A stretch of DNA of 64,000 nucleotides. It comes from Erythrobacter sp. (GTDB taxonomy: Bacteria; Pseudomonadota; Alphaproteobacteria; Sphingomonadales; Sphingomonadaceae). Positions 48,400-57,207 of the stretch are shown in pieces. Where the stretch lies: assembly GCF_024305245.1 (NCBI RefSeq), contig NZ_JAMWYX010000002.1, positions 62,001-126,000 on the forward strand, given 5' to 3'. The notes beneath the pieces were generated by a model. The model made no database searches and was not told the origin of the DNA. It was given only the letters and a program-made list of their open reading frames with translations. How positions within the stretch are numbered: the first letter of the stretch is position 1; every line of letters starts with the position of its first letter. Made by a program: the position numbers and the translations under genes.

Positions 48400-49824
48400 T
48401 CAGACGAGCGCAGCGATGCCCCACACTACGCCAACGATCAGGAACACGCCCGCCACATCGAGCAGCGCGCCCGCCGTAACCATCCGCCCGATCGTGATCC
48501 GCCCGGTGCCCCACGCGATGGCATTGGGGCCGGTGCCCGCTGGCAGCATGAAGCCCCAGCTCGCCGCCAGTGCAGCCGGCAACGCGAGCAGCACTGGATC
48601 GGCCCCCAGCGCCACCACCAGCGCGGCGACCACCGGGATGATTCCGGTGGCGGTCGCGACATTGCTGGCGAATTCGGTGACGACAATCACGAGCGCCGTC
48701 ACCGCCAGCGCGACCAGCAGCAGCGGCCAGTATTCGAGCGGTAACAGCGCCTCTCCCACCCAATCGGTCAGGCCCGATCCCTGCATGCCGCCCGCCAGCG
48801 CCAGCCCGCCGCCGAACATGAAAATGACGCTCCACGGGGCAGCCTTGGCCTCGTCCCACACCAGCAGACTGCGGCCTGTCCCGTCGGGGATGAGGAACAG
48901 CGCCAGCGCGCCGAAGGTGGCGATCGACCCGTCCGTCCACGCGCCCGGCGGCAGCAGCGGCGCCAGCAGCGGCTGCGTAACCCAGCCTGTAAAGGTCAGG
49001 GCGACCAGCACCGCCAGCCGCAGCTCTGCCGCGCTCCACTGCGCAGGGGTGGCGATGGCCGCGCGGGCAGCGGCAAGATCGAAGGTTTGCGCGGCAATGC
49101 CCTGCACCCGGCCGATGATCCACGCTGCCAGCGGCACCCCCACCAGCACCACCGGCACGCCGTAAAGCGACCACTGGGCAAAGCTGATCCGCACGCCCGA
49201 GATCGTGTCCAGCAACCCCACCGCAATCGCATTGGTGGGCGATCCGACAATGGTACCCAGTCCGCCGATGCTGGCGGCAAAGGCGATCCCCATCGGCAGC
49301 GCGCCATCGATGCCTTCCTGCCGGACAGGCTCGCCATCGCTGCCTGCGCCTCTGCCACCTTGCAGCACTGCGAGCGCCATCGGCATCATGATCAGCGCGG
49401 TCGAGGTGTTGGAGATCAGCATCGATAGCAGCGCAGCGGCGATCATGAAGGCCAGCAGCAGCCGTCCGGGGCCGCCATTGGCGCCCACCACGCGCAGGAT
49501 GGCGAGGCTCAGCCGGCGGTGCAATCCGGTTCGCTCGATCGCCAGCGCAATGAATGCGCCGCCCAGCAGCAGGAACAGGATTGGCGAGAAATAGTCGCTT
49601 GCCGTGGCATCGGCGGTGGCGACTCCGGCCAGCGGCAGGACCAGGAACGGCAGCAGCGCCGTCACCGTCATCGGCACCGCCTCGGTCATCCACCAGGCGG
49701 CCATCCACACCACCAGCCCGGCGACCAGCCATGCGCCCGGCAGCATCCCGGCCGGCGGCGGCACCAGGATTGTCAGCGCGAACGCCAGCGGGCCGATGAT
49801 CAGGCCGATGGCGCGCGCGTTCAT
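48400..49824 (-). CDS. DASS/SLC13-family anion:sodium symporter
   Basis: 474-residue membrane protein of the divalent anion:Na+ symporter family (dicarboxylate or sulfate transport), with about 11-12 helices. Family motifs: WMTEAVPMTVTALLP, a first SNT motif in LISNTSTALIMMP, and the second repeat with TEFASNVATATGIIPV and LPAGTGPNAIAWGTG. ATG at 49824 preferred; a TTG at 49857 would add 11 residues. Substrate not predictable. It ends 185 bases upstream of the PLP gene leader. Confidence 0.88.
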   Translation of the reverse strand: MNARAIGLIIGPLAFALTILVPPPAGMLPGAWLVAGLVVWMAAWWMTEAVPMTVTALLPFLVLPLAGVATADATASDYFSPILFLLLGGAFIALAIERTGLHRRLSLAILRVVGANGGPGRLLLAFMIAAALLSMLISNTSTALIMMPMALAVLQGGRGAGSDGEPVRQEGIDGALPMGIAFAASIGGLGTIVGSPTNAIAVGLLDTISGVRISFAQWSLYGVPVVLVGVPLAAWIIGRVQGIAAQTFDLAAARAAIATPAQWSAAELRLAVLVALTFTGWVTQPLLAPLLPPGAWTDGSIATFGALALFLIPDGTGRSLLVWDEAKAAPWSVIFMFGGGLALAGGMQGSGLTDWVGEALLPLEYWPLLLVALAVTALVIVVTEFASNVATATGIIPVVAALVVALGADPVLLALPAALAASWGFMLPAGTGPNAIAWGTGRITIGRMVTAGALLDVAGVFLIVGVVWGIAALV

Positions 49825-49909
49825 GACTGGCAGGTTCCCCTTTGTCTCACCCGTCAAGGGGGTAACAGTGCGGCGGGTGCAGGGGCAAGTCCCGCCGTCC
49901 GGTTACGCC

Positions 49910-51076
49910 CTATTCGACTTCGCTCACCGGATCATCGGGGGAATAGCCATTGTCGCCATAGATCACCATCCCGGTGCGGATGCCCTGATCGGCAGCGCGC
50001 GCCAGCTTGACCGCCCGCTCCGTCATCAGCCGCATGATCGCCTGATTGGGACGGAAAGGAATCGGCTGCGTTATGTCTGCTTCGAACGCCGCCAGCCCGC
50101 CGGCCTGCGACCGTACGTTGTTGATCGACGGGTCGCGCTCTCCCCGCGCCATATCGGCCAGGTCGGTGTCGAAGCGCTTGTAGTCCACGCGCCGGTGCTT
50201 GCGCAGCAGTTTGCCCACGTCATCGGCGGCAAATTGGCGCAGGTGATCGTGCAGCGCGGCGTCGTCGGCGAAGTAGAAGGGCGCGGCTTCGCTGTAGATC
50301 GGGCTCACCTGCAAGCTGCCGCCCCACGCCTCGACCCCGCGCAGCGAATTCACGAACTCCTCGCCCGACAACGCCAGCAGGGCATCGACGTTGCTGCCGG
50401 TATAGGCCATCCGCTGGATCGATGGGCTACCGATTGCGCCGTGCCAGAAGCCGTAGATCACCTTGGGATCGCGCCAGTTTGGATAGACGATCCGCTCGCG
50501 AATATCGCGCGGCGACAGCGCGACGCCTTTGACCCGCACCAGCTTGGCATCGTGCAGACCCGCCTGCTCTTCGCCAAAGCGCAGATGGGCCGTATCGGTC
50601 AGCGGATAGGCTTTCGCCAACGCCTCGATCACTGCGACATTGTGCAGGTTGATCCAGTAGGCGAGCTGTTCGTTGCGCGGCAGGCGCGCCAGATCGAGCT
50701 TGCTCCCGATCCGTTCGAGATCGGCGCGGTAGTCGGACAATGCGCCGAGAATTTCGGGTTCGACAAAGGAAAGCGCGACGCGGTTGCCTTCCAGCCGGTA
50801 GCGCGATTCGTGGCCATAGACGATGCGGCTGCCGACCACCGGTTCGACCCTTGGCGCGCCGTCGCGGATCGACGGGCCCATCGGGATCACCAGCCAGGCC
50901 AGTGCCTCGTCCCAATGCTGCCAATCGAGCCGGTGATCGCGGCGTTCGGTGGCCGGGGCAAAGCGGTCGAAGGCCGAAGGTTCGCCAGCGGCGGTGGTGG
51001 TAGCAGCAGCATTGGCGAAGGCCGGGACGGGCACCATGGCGGTTGCCAGCAGGCCCATCAGAAAACCGGTTTTCAT
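49910..51076 (-). CDS. Exported DUF547 protein, copy 3 of a tandem set
   Basis: 388 residues with a signal peptide (MKTGFLMGLLATAMVPVPAFANA). The DUF547 core (about 130-300) contains AYWINLHNVAVIEAL, PNWRDPKVIYGFWHGAIGSP and FVNSLRGVEAWGG. Function of DUF547 is unknown. It is the last of three adjacent paralogues on the same strand, 39 bases after the second. The C-terminal quarter, with MRLMTERAVKLARAAD and YGDNGYSPDDP, is also shared in outline. Confidence 0.85.
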   Translation of the reverse strand: MKTGFLMGLLATAMVPVPAFANAAATTTAAGEPSAFDRFAPATERRDHRLDWQHWDEALAWLVIPMGPSIRDGAPRVEPVVGSRIVYGHESRYRLEGNRVALSFVEPEILGALSDYRADLERIGSKLDLARLPRNEQLAYWINLHNVAVIEALAKAYPLTDTAHLRFGEEQAGLHDAKLVRVKGVALSPRDIRERIVYPNWRDPKVIYGFWHGAIGSPSIQRMAYTGSNVDALLALSGEEFVNSLRGVEAWGGSLQVSPIYSEAAPFYFADDAALHDHLRQFAADDVGKLLRKHRRVDYKRFDTDLADMARGERDPSINNVRSQAGGLAAFEADITQPIPFRPNQAIMRLMTERAVKLARAADQGIRTGMVIYGDNGYSPDDPVSEVE

Positions 51077-51115
51077 GGCTATTCCTTTCGTTACGTCAGC
51101 CCCTCCGATGCGGTG

Positions 51116-52315
51116 TCATTCGACGGCGTTCTTGTTCGGCGGGTCGCCCGGCAGGACGATGTTGGAAAAGAACACCCGGCCCCTCGGCTCACCGCGCGAC
51201 CGCAGCCGTTGCAGCTTGCGTTGGCGCTCGGCCAGCAGGTTCGCCCCGGCCTCGCCGACCCGGCTGGATTGCACTCCGCTGCTGGACGAGGTGAAAAGAT
51301 AATTGGCCGGGCGCGCGCCTCCGGAAAAATCGGCAATGTCGTGCTCGTTGATCGCGGCGCGGGTAAGCCGGGTCGCTGCCACGATCTCGGCCACTTCCGG
51401 TTCGGCATACTCCGTCAGGTGGGCGCGCAGATCAGCTTCGAAGTCGGGGAAATAGAACGGCGCTACTTCGGCATAGAGCGTGGCCACTTCAAGACGGTCA
51501 CCCAGCTTTTGCGTTCCGCGCAGCGAGTTGACGAAGTCCATCGCCGCCAGATCGAGGAGCGAGCCGACATTGGCCCCGTTGAAGGCAAAGCGTTGCAGCT
51601 CCGGCCCGCCGATCTCGCCGCGCCAGAAACCGTAGATCACCTTGGGGTCGCGCCAGTGACGGAACACGATGTTCTCGCGGATATCGCGCAGCGACACGGG
51701 AATGCCGCGTAAGGTGGCGATCGTGGCATCGTCGAGCGGGACGCCGTCCACTGTGACTTCGCGCGGCTCGCGCAGCGGCCATTCGCGCACCAGCTGTTCC
51801 AGCAGCGCGACATTGTGGAGATTGAGCCAGAAGGCGAGTTGTTCGTTGCGGGGCAGGGCGGCGATGTCGAGCGTGTCGGCCACCCGTTCCAGATCCTGCC
51901 GGTATTCGGTGAAGCTCGCGATCACTTCCTTGTCGAGGAAGTTGAACAGCACCAGCGAGCCTTCCAGCCGGTAGCGCGATTGCGGCCCCTGCTTGACCCG
52001 GGTGCCCAGCACCGGATCGACCCGTCGCGCCCCTTGCCGGGTGGAAGGGCCCATCGAAAGAACGATGTTCTTCAGCGCCCAGTCCCAGATTTCGTAATCG
52101 ATCCGGTGGCGGATCGGATCGGCGGTGGGCGCGAAAATGGCGAGCCGATCGCGCTCGCTTTCGGGCTCGAGAACTCCGCCGCCGCTCGGCTGCACGAACT
52201 GCATCGCCGGGGGCTGGTCCGGTTGAATGCTGGAACGATCCGGCACGGCAGATGCCGCAGCCGGTGCGGCCAGCATCATGCCGGCAGCCAGACAAATCAG
52301 GGATTGCGGCACCAC
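51116..52315 (-). CDS. Exported DUF547 protein, copy 2 of a tandem set
   Basis: 399 residues, GTG start with GGGAG seven bases upstream. Signal peptide about residues 1-23. Core motifs match its neighbours: AFWLNLHNVALLEQL, RHWRDPKVIYGFWRGEIGGPELQ and FVNSLRGTQKLGDRLEVATLY. The C-terminus ends with RGRVFFSNIVLPGDPPNKN, also found in copy 1 (TVTFSNIDLPGDPEDKG), so copies 1 and 2 are the closest pair. Confidence 0.85.
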   Translation of the reverse strand: MVPQSLICLAAGMMLAAPAAASAVPDRSSIQPDQPPAMQFVQPSGGGVLEPESERDRLAIFAPTADPIRHRIDYEIWDWALKNIVLSMGPSTRQGARRVDPVLGTRVKQGPQSRYRLEGSLVLFNFLDKEVIASFTEYRQDLERVADTLDIAALPRNEQLAFWLNLHNVALLEQLVREWPLREPREVTVDGVPLDDATIATLRGIPVSLRDIRENIVFRHWRDPKVIYGFWRGEIGGPELQRFAFNGANVGSLLDLAAMDFVNSLRGTQKLGDRLEVATLYAEVAPFYFPDFEADLRAHLTEYAEPEVAEIVAATRLTRAAINEHDIADFSGGARPANYLFTSSSSGVQSSRVGEAGANLLAERQRKLQRLRSRGEPRGRVFFSNIVLPGDPPNKNAVE

Positions 52316-52408
52316 GTCATCTCTCCCACCAGAGGGAAAAGGCCCGTCCGAAAGAGAATATATCTCAAGCAGATAAACCGGAGATGAATGGATTGTAAGG
52401 TGGGCTGG

Positions 52409-53542
52409 CTACTCCACCTCGCCCTTGTCTTCGGGGTCGCCGGGCAGGTCGATATTGCTGAAAGTGACCGTGCCGGTCCGGCCCTTGCGGATGATCTCCT
52501 GGAACTTCGTCTCGCGCTCGCGCAAAAGCGCGGTCATCGCCTGCGGGATGCGGAAACTGGTGGAGACACCGTTCGACGTGATGTTGGTGTAGGACGGTTC
52601 GCGCACACCGCCGGCAAGATCGGCGATGTCGTGCTCGGCGATCTTGGGTTCGGCGCCGCGGGTCTTGGCGAGCAAGGCCGACGTATCCTGATCGGCATAA
52701 CGCGTCAGATGAGCGCGCAGGTCTTTCTCGAAATCGGGGAAGAAGTACGGCGCCGCTTCCTTGTAGATGGTCGCCACCTGCAGCCTGTCGCCCAGTTCCT
52801 GCGTGCCGCGCAGCGAATTGATGAAATCATTCGCCCCGCGGGTCAGCAGGCGCGCGACATTATCGGCGTTGAAGGCTTCCTTCTGCAACGATGGGCTGCC
52901 GATCTCGCCGCGCCAGAAGCCGTAGATCACCATCGGATCGTTCCAGTGGCGATAGACGATCTTTTCGCGGATATCGCGCGGCGACAGCTTGATGCCTTCG
53001 ACGGTAATGAAGCGCGCATCATCCAGCAGGACGCCGCCCACCTTGATCTCGCGCGGCTGGCGCACCGGCCAGGCATTGGCGATCTGCTCCACCATCGCGA
53101 CATTGTGGAGGTTGATCCAGTAGGCGAGCTGTTCGTTGCGGGACAGCGCCTGAATGTCGACGAGGTTGGCCGTATTCTCCAGATCCTTGCGGTATTCGGT
53201 GAAGCTGGCGATGATGTCGTCATCAAGGAAGCTGAACATCACCCGCGTGCCTTCAAGCCGGTACCGCGACACGTGGCCGTACTGGCGGCGGGTGCCATAG
53301 CTGGGGTCGGGACGCGGTGCGCCTTCGCGCAGGGACGGCCCCATCGATACGACGAGGTTCTTCATCGCCTCGTCCCAGATCGAATAATCGATCTTGTCGC
53401 TGTTGGGGTTCTTCGACGGAGCGAAGGTCGCCAGATCGGAGTCCTTGGGCGCGCTTTGCGCCGCGGCAGGCGCGGCAAGGCACAGCGACACAGCCGTCGC
53501 CAACAGGGCGCGGCGCAGCGAAGAAGAGTGCAGGAAAGGCAT
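52409..53542 (-). CDS. Exported DUF547 protein, copy 1 of a tandem set
   Basis: 377 residues from the ATG at 53542, which gives a clear signal peptide (MPFLHSSSLRRALLATAVSLCLAAPAAAQ); the frame opens at 53668. Core: AYWINLHNVAMVEQI, RHWNDPMVIYGFWRGEIGSPSLQ and FINSLRGTQELGDRLQVATIY. It is the promoter-proximal gene of the trio, with 93 bases to copy 2. Conserved Trp, His and Asp residues could form an active site, but none has been assigned. Confidence 0.85.
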   Translation of the reverse strand: MPFLHSSSLRRALLATAVSLCLAAPAAAQSAPKDSDLATFAPSKNPNSDKIDYSIWDEAMKNLVVSMGPSLREGAPRPDPSYGTRRQYGHVSRYRLEGTRVMFSFLDDDIIASFTEYRKDLENTANLVDIQALSRNEQLAYWINLHNVAMVEQIANAWPVRQPREIKVGGVLLDDARFITVEGIKLSPRDIREKIVYRHWNDPMVIYGFWRGEIGSPSLQKEAFNADNVARLLTRGANDFINSLRGTQELGDRLQVATIYKEAAPYFFPDFEKDLRAHLTRYADQDTSALLAKTRGAEPKIAEHDIADLAGGVREPSYTNITSNGVSTSFRIPQAMTALLRERETKFQEIIRKGRTGTVTFSNIDLPGDPEDKGEVE

Positions 53543-53812
53543 CAGCGGGGGTCTTCCTGTCTGTGGCGCGGGCCGCCCGGCGGACGGGCTTACGCGGCCA
53601 TGTTGATCGCAAGGCGCGGGAGCGGCCGCCGAGGGAAAGCTATCCGATTCCCGCGTCTTGCAGGACAATCCATAGCATATCGGGTGGGTGCGGTGTCGCC
53701 ATCAATCGTACGGCATCCACCGTTCATCGACTCGTGATGTCGCCGGTCGGGACGAATGCCGGGGCAGCCCTGTAGCGCTGCCCCTGACACGATCCGTCCG
53801 CCGTGCAGCGGA
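53543..53812. other. 270-base gap between DUF547 copy 1 and infC, with a GC hairpin
   Basis: No gene seen. GGGGCAGC (53761-53768) and GCTGCCCC (53777-53784) form an eight-base stem 30 bases beyond the infC stop and may terminate infC transcription, though no T-tract follows. The promoter for the DUF547 trio should be here, but I cannot pick convincing -35/-10 boxes. Confidence 0.55.
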
Positions 53813-54355
53813 TTATTTCGGTGACAGCACCATCAGCATCTGCCGACCTTCGAGCCGCGGGAAGGCTTCGACCTTGGCGATTTCGGCAACATCGTCCTGC
53901 ACCTTCTTGAGCAGGTCCATGCCGAGATGCTGGTGCGCCATTTCGCGCCCGCGAAAACGCAGGGTGATCTTCACCTTGTCGCCATTGTCGATGAACTTCG
54001 TGACGTTGCGCATCTTCACGTCATAATCATGCGTGTCGATGTTAGGGCGCATCTTCACTTCCTTGATATCCTGCGTCTTCTGCGTCTTGCGCGCCAGATT
54101 GGCTTTCTTCTGCGCTTCGTAGCGGAATTTGCCGACATCGAGGAACTTGCACACCGGCGGGTCCGCATTGGGGGACACTTCGACGAGGTTCAGGCCCTTT
54201 TCATTGGCCTGCTCAATCGCTTCGCGGGTGAACATCACACCAAGGTTTTCGCCTTCGTCATCGATGACGCGGACCTTGGGTACGTTGATCATGGTATCAA
54301 ACCGAGGGCCGCTTTTTACGGGCGGGGCCATCGAGCGCCGGGGTGGACGTGATAT
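53813..54355 (-). CDS. infC: Translation initiation factor IF-3, probable AUA start
   Basis: IF-3 keeps ribosomal subunits apart and checks start codons. 180 residues if read from ATA at 54355, 172 from the ATG at 54331. The frame between gives [19 protein letters not shown], which matches the basic N-terminus I expect for alphaproteobacterial IF-3, and AGGAG lies eight bases before the ATA; nothing comparable precedes the ATG. infC in many bacteria uses a rare AUU/AUA start for autoregulation. Core motifs [18 protein letters not shown] and [15 protein letters not shown] are present. Confidence 0.93.
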   Translation of the reverse strand: MSRPPRRSMAPPVKSGPRFDTMINVPKVRVIDDEGENLGVMFTREAIEQANEKGLNLVEVSPNADPPVCKFLDVGKFRYEAQKKANLARKTQKTQDIKEVKMRPNIDTHDYDVKMRNVTKFIDNGDKVKITLRFRGREMAHQHLGMDLLKKVQDDVAEIAKVEAFPRLEGRQMLMVLSPK

Positions 54356-54429
54356 GGGGTGTTCTCCTGTGGTTGCTTACGTGCAGCGCGCTCCATAGTG
54401 CGAAACGCGCGCGAGCGCCAGATAGAGTC

Positions 54430-55137
54430 TTACGCGGCGGCCCGCCACAGCGGAAAGCGCGCAATCTGCCCCCTCGCAGGCATCAGCGCCTCAATCCGGC
54501 TGGCCGGTTGCAGCGCGGCGCAGATTTCGGGCGCACCGGCGTCCATGCCGCCAGTCAGAGTGCCGAAGGCGGGCAGGATCATCCTCTCGGCCCCGGCGGC
54601 GCTGCGGCCCATGACGGCGCAAGGGCGGGCGATGTGGCGATTGCGAACCGTCACGCGCATCTTGGGGTGATAATGGCCCGACAATTCCGGCACGGTCTCT
54701 CCGGCGCGGGCTTCGTGGCGCAGCATGATCCCGCCCAGTTCCAGTTCGGGCACAATCGCGCCGCCGAACCCGCGCGGCAATTCCTTGTCATGGTTGCCGG
54801 TGATCCACACCCAGTCGAGCGCGCGGGTCAGCGCTTCCAGCATCCCGGTCGCATAGGCATCGAGTCGCAGCGCGCCCGCATCATCGTGGAAATTGTCGCC
54901 CAGCGTAATCACCCGCCGTGCGCCGGCGATCCGCACAGCGTCCGCCAGCCGTTCCAGCGTGTCGCGGCTGTCATAGGGGGGGAGCATCTGGCCGCGCTGC
55001 GCATACCAGCTGGCCTTTTCCAGATGCAGATCGGCCACCAGCAGCGTGCGCTCCGCAGGCCAGTACAGCGCACGCCCCTGACCCAGCAGCATTTCATGCC
55101 CGGCGAACGGGAAGGGGGCGAACATAGCGGGAACCAT
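54430..55137 (-). CDS. pdeM: Ligase-associated DNA damage response endonuclease PdeM
   Basis: 235-residue calcineurin-like metallophosphoesterase. Metal-binding motifs: VADLHLEK, TLGDNFHDD, ITGNHDKE and SGHYHPK. Relatives occur with DNA ligase and Lhr-type helicases in predicted repair operons; those partners are not adjacent here. ATG at 55137 chosen; ATG at 55125 is also possible. Confidence 0.88.
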   Translation of the reverse strand: MVPAMFAPFPFAGHEMLLGQGRALYWPAERTLLVADLHLEKASWYAQRGQMLPPYDSRDTLERLADAVRIAGARRVITLGDNFHDDAGALRLDAYATGMLEALTRALDWVWITGNHDKELPRGFGGAIVPELELGGIMLRHEARAGETVPELSGHYHPKMRVTVRNRHIARPCAVMGRSAAGAERMILPAFGTLTGGMDAGAPEICAALQPASRIEALMPARGQIARFPLWRAAA

Positions 55138-55276
55138 GCACCTTCCTTTGCTGGCTTTATGCGCGCCTGCAACAAAAACCGTCACTGCTGGCCTTGTCGA
55201 AGCCTTGCCTTTTCTTCTAACCCGTTCGTCCGAGAGAAGGACGATCCTTCGACAGGTTTAGGGTGAACGGGGATTT

Positions 55277-56131
55277 ATGGATTGGTCTGACAAGACGGCG
55301 CGCGCGCGGACGTGGTTTGAAAGCTTGCGCGATTCCATCTGTGCCGAGTTCGAGGCGATCGAGCGCGAGGCGGGGTCGGACGCCAGCTTTCAATACACCC
55401 CCTGGAGCCGCGAGGAGGAAGGCAATCCCGATCCCGGCGGCGGCGTGCAGGGGTTGATGAAGGGCAAGGTGTTCGAGAAGGTCGGGGTCAATGTCTCGAC
55501 CGTGCGCGGCAGCTTCGCCAAGGAATTTGCAGGCTCGATCAACGGCGCCAGCGCCGACGCCCCCGGCTTTGTCGCCACCGGCATCAGCTTGGTCGCGCAC
55601 ATGACCAACCCGCACGCGCCCGCCGTGCACATGAACACCCGCTTCCTGACCACCACCAAGGCGTGGTTCGGCGGCGGGGCGGATTTGAACCCGCCGATCC
55701 CGTTCGAAGAGGATACCGAGCAGTTCCACGCCGCCATGCGCGCCGCCTGCATGGGCCACAACCCGACCTATTACGAACGCTACAAGAAATGGGCGGACGA
55801 ATATTTCTATATCCCCCACCGCGAGGTGCATCGCGGGGTTGGCGGGATCTTCTACGACCATCTCGAATGCGTTGACGATGCCGCGTTCGACCGTAATCTC
55901 GCCTTCACGCAGGATGTCGGCAAGGCGTTTCTCGACGTGTTTCCGGCACTGGTGCGAAAGCGGATGGGCAGCGAATTCACGCCGGAAGACGAGGCACGCC
56001 AGCTCGAATACCGGGGGCGCTATGCCGAATTCAACCTCGTCTACGACCGCGGCACGATCTTCGGCCTGAAGACCGGCGGCAATATCGACGCGATCCTGAT
56101 GAGCCTGCCGCCGCGGGCCACGTGGAGCTAG
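55277..56131 (+). CDS. hemF: Oxygen-dependent coproporphyrinogen III oxidase
   Basis: Converts coproporphyrinogen III to protoporphyrinogen IX using O2, feeding both haem and bacteriochlorophyll. 284 residues, with TGISLVAHMTNPHAPAVHMNTRFL, WFGGGADLNP and GIFYDHLE, all family signatures. It is the aerobic isozyme, in line with the aerobic cyclase. Upstream sequence includes CCTTCGACAGGTTTAGGGTGAACGG, which resembles one arm of a common sphingomonad intergenic repeat. Confidence 0.97.
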   Translation: MDWSDKTARARTWFESLRDSICAEFEAIEREAGSDASFQYTPWSREEEGNPDPGGGVQGLMKGKVFEKVGVNVSTVRGSFAKEFAGSINGASADAPGFVATGISLVAHMTNPHAPAVHMNTRFLTTTKAWFGGGADLNPPIPFEEDTEQFHAAMRAACMGHNPTYYERYKKWADEYFYIPHREVHRGVGGIFYDHLECVDDAAFDRNLAFTQDVGKAFLDVFPALVRKRMGSEFTPEDEARQLEYRGRYAEFNLVYDRGTIFGLKTGGNIDAILMSLPPRATWS

Positions 56132-56188
56132 GCCGCAGTCCCGAAGCGCTGATACGATGATGTCACCGGTGACGCGCGGCGCGGGCGA

Positions 56189-57088
56189 TCACTCGTCTTC
56201 GACCGGCGCGTAAGCCCGCACCCAGTCGACATACATCTCGACCTCGCCGGCCTTGATCCGGTCCACCGTGGCTTGCGGCAGGCCCTTGTAAGGCTCTGCG
56301 ATCCCGCTGGTCTTGAACGGATAGATCCCGCCCAGCGCGAAGTTCAGGATCAGGTGCTTGGGCGTGTCGAACCGCCATTGGCCGTAGAAATCGATCATCG
56401 GGCGCGTGGCGCGGTAAACCAGTTGGTCATCGACCTCGAACAGGATCGCGTCTTTCGTCCATTCGATTCCATAAGTGTGCCAATCGGTCGCGTCGGTGCC
56501 TTCTGCGAAGAAATGCTTGTTCACCATCGGGGTCTCGCCCGAATAGCCCGGTCCGTGCAGGGCAACGCCGATCCAGTCGGTTTCGCCGACATATTCCATG
56601 ATGTCGATTTCGCCCGTATCGGGCCAGCGGCCATTGCCCAGCATCCAGAACGCGGGCCACACGCCCTCGTCGGCAGTCAGCTTGATCCGTGCCTCAATGC
56701 GGCCATAGGTGAATTCGGCCTTCCCCAGTGAATTGATCCGCCCGGAGATGAAGTCTGCCTTGCGGTCCTCGCGGGTGTCCACGCCGGGGCGGTAGACCGG
56801 ACGCAGCACCAGAACGCCGCCATCGGCGCCCGCGACATCGGATGCGAACCGGATCGTGTCGGGGCTGTCGAGATAGGCCTGCTGTTCCTCGTTCACCCAG
56901 AAATCCATGCCGACCACGTTCCACTTATCGCGGTCGAGCGTGCCGGCATCGAACTCGTCTGCGAACACCAGCGGGCGCGCTTCGGCGCTTGCTGCCACGG
57001 CGTGGCCTTCCGCGTTGGCGGCAATCGAGGCTGTCGGCGCGACCAGCGCGGCGGCGAGCAGGGCCAGCTTATAGGGGGCAGTTTTCAT
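56189..57088 (-). CDS. Exported glycoside hydrolase family 16 (beta-glucanase/laminarinase type)
   Basis: 299 residues from the ATG at 57088 (GGGAGAG six bases before it), with a signal peptide (MKTAPYKLALLAAALVAPTASIAANA). The GH16 catalytic motif is GEIDIMEYVGE, with the ExDxxE nucleophile and acid/base; YGRIEARIKL and WPAFWMLG precede it, and HTYGIEWTKDAILFEVDDQ follows. The likely substrate is a beta-1,3- or mixed-linkage glucan such as algal laminarin, from family and habitat, but not proven. Confidence 0.9.
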   Translation of the reverse strand: MKTAPYKLALLAAALVAPTASIAANAEGHAVAASAEARPLVFADEFDAGTLDRDKWNVVGMDFWVNEEQQAYLDSPDTIRFASDVAGADGGVLVLRPVYRPGVDTREDRKADFISGRINSLGKAEFTYGRIEARIKLTADEGVWPAFWMLGNGRWPDTGEIDIMEYVGETDWIGVALHGPGYSGETPMVNKHFFAEGTDATDWHTYGIEWTKDAILFEVDDQLVYRATRPMIDFYGQWRFDTPKHLILNFALGGIYPFKTSGIAEPYKGLPQATVDRIKAGEVEMYVDWVRAYAPVEDE

Positions 57089-57207
57089 GCAATTCTCTCC
57101 CGGATCTGATTTTGCGGATAGCACGGCTGGCCCGGATGGCCACACCGCCGCGTGCATCCTGCGATAATCCTTGCCCCGCTTTGCTGCGGCGCACATATTC
57201 ATCTGCG

